Shown here: piece after piece, positions 60,286-64,000 of the stretch
Position numbering within the stretch: position 1 is the stretch's first letter
How the letters are laid out: every line of letters begins with the position of its first letter
Virus record (IMG/VR): IMGVR_UViG_3300028030_000005
Location: 1 to 64,000 of that record
Origin: a virus
Direction: 5' to 3' (one strand)
DNA length: 64,000 nt
Notes under the pieces: generated by a model
What the model was told of the DNA's origin: nothing
The model's database searches: none
Seen by the model: only the letters and a program-made list of their open reading frames with translations
Made by a program: the position numbers and the translations under genes

Positions 60286-61308
60286 TTATGCCATCATTGC
60301 TACAGCAACTTCTTTCCAATCTAAATTCGAACCAGATTCTGTTACTTTTTTCTTGATTAGTGCTATTTGTCCTAATGTTCGCGCATTCAAATCGCCTATA
60401 TCGATTTTGTCAGAAATCTCTTCTAAGAAGTCGATTGCTGCTTCTCTATCATCAGCACTAACCTGAATCGGATTGCCGTGATTGTCTTGAAACGGCATCT
60501 TGTGAATGAACGTTCTCATTCGCTCGATTGTTTCTTTTGGAGTCATTGAAAGGTCGATTGTTAGTGAGCGCGACCTTAGTGGCTGCGGCATTTCTTTTGC
60601 TGATAAATTGCTGATGAATATTACCTTTCCTGCGAATGTGAACCTTTGTGGAATTGGCTCTCCGTCAGAATCCTTAATTTTCTTTGCAGAACCATACGAA
60701 ATTGTACCATCTCCTGTAGTATCTAACGCTCCTTTCAAAATATTAATTGATGTTGGGTCCTCCAGTACACTATCACAATCGTCAAATATTAATAACTTAC
60801 CATTATGTTCGTACAACGCTTTGTATAGTGCTGTCGGAGTTGATTTTCCTGTGATTTTGATATAATCATAGCTATCAGAACCAGGCAAGTGTATGTCCTC
60901 GAGATATTCTTGTAGGTTGTGACGTTTCAGCGATTGTGTGACTGTGTACGTCTTTCCTACACCACCTATACCATATGAAATTGCACTTTTACCAAGTCCA
61001 TCGATTACCATATCGATAAACAACTCATAACTTTGCCAACGTTCGTGTACTCCTACAGGCGGTAATTTACTGACTGCTTTATCAAGTTCTTGTAGCTCTT
61101 TTTCTACTGAGTCATCTTTCGATTGATTATTCGAAGGTAGTGGTGAGTGATATTTCCATCCTTGTGCTGTTTTGATGAACATTCCATTCGGACGCTTTTT
61201 GATAGTTCCTATAGGTAGTGCGCGTGCTTTTTCAATAACATTACCAATATTTGACTTCACAATATTGTTAATTACTTGTTGTTTATGTTTTCTTATAATA
61301 TCGTCCAT
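60286..61308 (-). CDS. AAA+ ATPase with N-terminal PIGT module
   Basis: 340 residues. The N-terminal 55 residues include IEKARALPIGTI (PIGT at 32-35) and TAQGWKYH. The ATPase part has Walker A GIGGVGKT at 113-120, Walker B LLIFDDCDS near 174, a sensor-1-like IFISN near 232 and an RSRSL arginine finger-like motif near 245. An ATPase in the head operon is unusual: it could be a virion-delivered enzyme or an assembly motor. Substrate unknown. Confidence 0.78.
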   Translation of the reverse strand: MDDIIRKHKQQVINNIVKSNIGNVIEKARALPIGTIKKRPNGMFIKTAQGWKYHSPLPSNNQSKDDSVEKELQELDKAVSKLPPVGVHERWQSYELFIDMVIDGLGKSAISYGIGGVGKTYTVTQSLKRHNLQEYLEDIHLPGSDSYDYIKITGKSTPTALYKALYEHNGKLLIFDDCDSVLEDPTSINILKGALDTTGDGTISYGSAKKIKDSDGEPIPQRFTFAGKVIFISNLSAKEMPQPLRSRSLTIDLSMTPKETIERMRTFIHKMPFQDNHGNPIQVSADDREAAIDFLEEISDKIDIGDLNARTLGQIALIKKKVTESGSNLDWKEVAVAMMA

Positions 61309-61312
61309 TATT

Positions 61313-61786
61313 CTAAATTTTCTTTTTTATAATTATAGCTGGCATTTCGGTTCCGTACGCTCTACCCCTACCAGCTGTTTGAATCGTTATCGTTTCCCAT
61401 ACATCGAATCCTAATTTTTTAGCATAGTTTTTTATCTTTTTGTATTTTGGATTATTTAAGAAAATAGTAACAGTTAATATATTTTTATTTTTCCCACTAA
61501 AAAGTTTTTTGTAATGGCCGCTATACAACTTCCCGTATTCTTTTATTTTACTCCAATCTTGATTTAGTATTTCTTTATTTCGAGTTTGGATATCGTCGAG
61601 AGTGTCTTCTACAGATATTGATTTTGGTTTTTTGTCTTTTTTAACAGGAACCCACTTACCTTCTGCAATTTTCTTTAAACCATTATGAACTGTTCCTATA
61701 GGCACTTTTCGTCCTTTCTCAATATCGTTCCCTAACGACATAATTTGTTGAGTTATTGCTAACCTATGTTTTTGAATGTTATCCAT
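61313..61786 (-). CDS. PIGT-module protein B with variable C-terminus
   Basis: The N-terminal 55 residues match protein A almost exactly (IEKGRKVPIGTV, IAEGKWVPVKKDKKPKSIS). The C-terminal 95 residues (GKLYSGHYKKLFSGKNKN, KKLGFDVWETITIQTAGRGR) are different and basic. Function unknown. It shares its first base with the stop of the fibre-like gene. Confidence 0.65.
   Translation of the reverse strand: MDNIQKHRLAITQQIMSLGNDIEKGRKVPIGTVHNGLKKIAEGKWVPVKKDKKPKSISVEDTLDDIQTRNKEILNQDWSKIKEYGKLYSGHYKKLFSGKNKNILTVTIFLNNPKYKKIKNYAKKLGFDVWETITIQTAGRGRAYGTEMPAIIIKKKI
61613..61668. repeat. Direct DNA repeat, copy 2
   Basis: Matches 59988-60043 at 55 of 56 positions. The level of DNA identity is far higher than elsewhere between the two genes, consistent with recent duplication or recombination. 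Confidence 0.85.
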
Positions 61787-62613
61787 TACTGCTTGATTTT
61801 CAAAGTTCCATTATCGTTCCACAAAGCTCCTACTGGCAATCCACTATCTGATGTCGGCAATTCCGGCATAATTATCTTTGGAGTGTTGAATGTTAGATGC
61901 TTAGCTCCTCCCATCATTATCCCTTCAATGATAGATTTGAGTCCATCTGTTTGGTCAGGATTTCCTATTTTAATCACACCAATTTTGTTTGGACCTGATG
62001 CAAATAGTCTATGTCCTATATACAAATTGTATGACCCTGTCTGCAATCCGTTTCCTGCTTCATTGCCAATGGCAATATTGTGATGTCCAGTAGTTATACT
62101 TCGTAAAGTGGACACTCCTAAAGCAATGTTATGATATCCTGAGCATCTCCATAAAGTTTCTTTTCCAATAGCAATATTGTAGTTTCCGGTTATTCTTTGT
62201 CCAGCACTATATCCAATTGCAACGTTGTGGTGTCCTGCTGTATTCATATATAACGAATAGCTACCAAAACTCGTATTTCCGTTACCGGTTTTATTAGAAT
62301 ATTGAGAACCATATCCTATTGCCGTGTTATTATCTCCAGAAAGCTGTTTATTCATCGTCCAGTGACCTATGAATGTATTATATTTGTTCTTTGTTGCTAT
62401 AAGGTCGGTATCAGTTGCTCCAACTATCAAATCTTTATTGTCTTCTAAACTCTGCAATCCTGTTGCGATAATTCTCCCATCATCGTTCAATGAAGGAAAT
62501 TGCGAAATTATCCAGTATAACTGCTTTTTCAATTCGTCGTCAGTCTCTTGCAGTGAATACTTGCTCTTACTTATTGCTTGAATTGCTTCTAATATTACAT
62601 CTATTCTTGCCAT
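61786..62613 (-). CDS. Repeat-rich fibre-like (head fibre or decoration) protein
   Basis: Residues about 90-215 contain repeats of the 'N.aIG..s' kind (NTAIGYGSQYSN, NTSFGSYSLYMN, HNVAIGYSAG, YNIAIGKETL, HNIALGVSTL, HNIAIGNEAG), as in trimeric autotransporter heads and tail fibre beta-solenoids. The end (LPTSDSGLPVGALWNDNGTL) is typical of phage fibres. The position within head genes suggests a head fibre, but a tail fibre is possible. Confidence 0.75.
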   Translation of the reverse strand: MARIDVILEAIQAISKSKYSLQETDDELKKQLYWIISQFPSLNDDGRIIATGLQSLEDNKDLIVGATDTDLIATKNKYNTFIGHWTMNKQLSGDNNTAIGYGSQYSNKTGNGNTSFGSYSLYMNTAGHHNVAIGYSAGQRITGNYNIAIGKETLWRCSGYHNIALGVSTLRSITTGHHNIAIGNEAGNGLQTGSYNLYIGHRLFASGPNKIGVIKIGNPDQTDGLKSIIEGIMMGGAKHLTFNTPKIIMPELPTSDSGLPVGALWNDNGTLKIKQ

Positions 62614-63011
62614 TATTTAATCATTTTTAATACATCTAAATTCAAAGATAAAATTTCTTTCGGTAATTTACTCAACTCAAACCATTTCATCTGTGAGAAT
62701 TCGTTATTTGGCGTTAATTTCGGTTTTTTATCGTTTGTTTTTAAAACGAAAAACGCAACGAATGGTTTAGTCGGGTGTACAATCATTGGCAATCTCAAAG
62801 GATGTGCTATGATGCCAGCTTCCTCATATGTTTCACGAATTGCACTTTGAAGTGGATATTCGTTTCCATCAACTCCACCTCCAGGAAAAACCCACTTTCC
62901 GTCTCGTTCATCGTTTTGTCCTACTGACATTCCAAGAAGCAGGTTGTTATCATTATCAAATACGATAGCGACTGCTGCTTTTATTTCTTGCTTAAATCCT
63001 TTGAGTATCAT
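62613..63011 (-). CDS. Nudix hydrolase
   Basis: 132 residues with an exact Nudix box at 45-67: GGVDGNE, seven residues, RETYEEAGI. PGGG precedes it as usual. The substrate cannot be read from sequence; candidates are (deoxy)nucleotide polyphosphates, RNA caps or ADP-ribose derivatives. It lies in the head operon between a fibre and a PIGT-module protein, an unusual location. Confidence 0.85.
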   Translation of the reverse strand: MILKGFKQEIKAAVAIVFDNDNNLLLGMSVGQNDERDGKWVFPGGGVDGNEYPLQSAIRETYEEAGIIAHPLRLPMIVHPTKPFVAFFVLKTNDKKPKLTPNNEFSQMKWFELSKLPKEILSLNLDVLKMIK

Positions 63012-64000
63012 TAGTAAATTGTTCTAATATATTCCGCAACTTTTTTTGGACTGCGGTAGGTCTTTATTGCACTGTTGTAATGCTTTTTCATCATATTATC
63101 CACATCCTTCGGATTATTTCCGTATTTAACCAACAACTCTCTTACCTTTGATTTATGTTGCGCCAAAACTTCATCAGATTTCTTTAAAGTTAGTTCGTGA
63201 ATATTATCATCGATTTCTTTTCCTACAACATATTCCTTTCCATTATGTTTAATAGTTTCGCCTGGTTTGTAGAGTTTTTCCTCTGTATCGGGGTCGAGAA
63301 CATCGATTGTTAATTTTCCTCCATCATCAATTACGAAAGGATGTTCGTCAAACGAAGCCAGTTCGTCTTTGTATAGTTTCTTAGCGTCCGCATCGATTTT
63401 AGCTGCTTTGTCAGGATATTTTTCTTTCAGCTTTTTAATTTCTTGCTCTACTGCGTACGGAATATCGTGTTTGTCTGATGCTGCTCTATCGAGCGCAGTT
63501 TTTAACTCATTGATAGAGTATTTTGATGAGTTAGATTTCTTTTGTTTATTATTCATATGGTCAGACACAAGGTTTCTCAAGGTAGATGACTTCATTGTGT
63601 CTGTATGATACACTCCATTTTTCTTAGCATATTCTGTCAACTCATCTCGTGACATCGATGCTGCAGTTTTCTTATCAGACTTACTCGCTTGATGATGTTG
63701 TTGAGCTTTTTGACCAGTTCCTTTGCCGTAATATTTCCAACCAGACGATGTTTTTATGTATTGACGTCCACCAAACTTTTTAACTGTTCCGATTGGATGA
63801 ATTGTTCGTGCTTTTTCGATACCGAGAAGTTCAAATGCTTTTGAGACTTTGTCATCAAAAATATTTTCGTTGTTTATAGTTTTTGCTCGTACGAGACCTT
63901 CAACTATATCGACAACGTCATCTTTTGAAAGATTTTCGTGCCACGAACCTTCTTTGATGTTGTGTTTAGCTATCGACAAAGACAATCCTCTTATAGCAGC
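63011..64000 (-). CDS. PIGT-module protein D, open at the right edge
   Basis: The frame stays open to the edge; a possible TTG start is at 63983-63985, but the five codons beyond it are also open, so the gene may extend beyond 64000. IEKARTIHPIGTV (PIGTV at about 64-68 from the TTG) and KTSSGWKYYG represent the module. The C-terminal 230 residues are Lys/Asp-rich and helical with no recognised domain. It may be the end of a larger head protein. Confidence 0.6.
   Translation of the reverse strand, partial: AAIRGLSLSIAKHNIKEGSWHENLSKDDVVDIVEGLVRAKTINNENIFDDKVSKAFELLGIEKARTIHPIGTVKKFGGRQYIKTSSGWKYYGKGTGQKAQQHHQASKSDKKTAASMSRDELTEYAKKNGVYHTDTMKSSTLRNLVSDHMNNKQKKSNSSKYSINELKTALDRAASDKHDIPYAVEQEIKKLKEKYPDKAAKIDADAKKLYKDELASFDEHPFVIDDGGKLTIDVLDPDTEEKLYKPGETIKHNGKEYVVGKEIDDNIHELTLKKSDEVLAQHKSKVRELLVKYGNNPKDVDNMMKKHYNSAIKTYRSPKKVAEYIRTIY

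Noticed and set aside
1-64000. CRISPR arrays, insertion sequences or integrase genes
   Set aside because: No regularly spaced repeats, transposase motifs or tyrosine/serine recombinase signatures were seen. A virulent lifestyle is likely but not proven.

Overview
The window looks like a contiguous piece of a large tailed-phage (myovirus) genome from a host in the Bacteroidota, probably a Flavobacteriia-like host. It is AT-rich, almost fully coding, and every supported gene lies on the minus strand, so transcription runs from position 64000 towards 1. The myovirus call rests on a tail sheath, tail tube, tape measure, baseplate J-like protein and baseplate hub. The host call rests on promoters of the Bacteroidota type (TTG/TTTG, 19-20 nt, TAnnTTTR), on A-rich TAAAAA-like leaders instead of Shine-Dalgarno sites, and on the gene families present. 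This is inference; no host genes are in the window.

Right part (64000 to 31391, late/structural genes, in transcription order): a protein open at the right edge, a Nudix hydrolase, a repeat-rich fibre-like protein, three proteins with a shared N-terminal 'PIGT' module (one an AAA+ ATPase), a Mu gpF-like head protein, a holin-like membrane protein, a prohead protease/scaffold, and the major capsid protein with an Ig-like insertion. A terminator and a promoter follow, then neck and completion proteins, tail sheath, tail tube, two tail-assembly-chaperone-like proteins, tape measure, an M23-peptidase/baseplate hub, baseplate proteins, an amidase endolysin, baseplate J, a cadherin-like repeat adhesin, a glycosyltransferase and a collar-type tail fibre. 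No portal protein is seen; it is probably beyond 64000.

Left part (31346 to 1, early/middle genes): a zinc-cluster protein, an HNH nuclease, a DnaQ-like exonuclease, the large terminase, a DnaB-like helicase and a DnaG-like primase. Then comes a nucleotide cluster: QueD, QueE, GTP cyclohydrolase I, a phosphoribosyltransferase, a dCTP deaminase/dUTPase-family enzyme and a dNMP kinase. It is followed by an ATP-dependent DNA ligase, a DpdA-like DNA guanine transglycosylase, a family C DNA polymerase, an ssDNA-binding protein, SbcD, RecA, SbcC and a RuvC-like resolvase. Many small unknown genes lie between these. The phage therefore carries most of its own replisome and recombination machinery.

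FolE, QueD, QueE and DpdA together predict that guanines in the phage DNA are replaced by a 7-deazaguanine. QueC and QueF are not in the window, so the pathway seen here stops at 7-carboxy-7-deazaguanine.

Main points for a second look: (1) a tRNA-shaped element at 8414-8491 whose anticodon loop is replaced by an extended stem that can close on a GCAA tetraloop; (2) the 7-deazaguanine pathway, with an unusual cysteine spacing in QueE; (3) a shared N-terminal module on unrelated proteins of the head region, with a 55/56-base DNA repeat between two of the genes; (4) a family of at least seven near-identical early promoters, two of which supply the stop codon of the upstream gene, and a different 26-base late element present twice. 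No non-coding stretch longer than about 120 bases was found.
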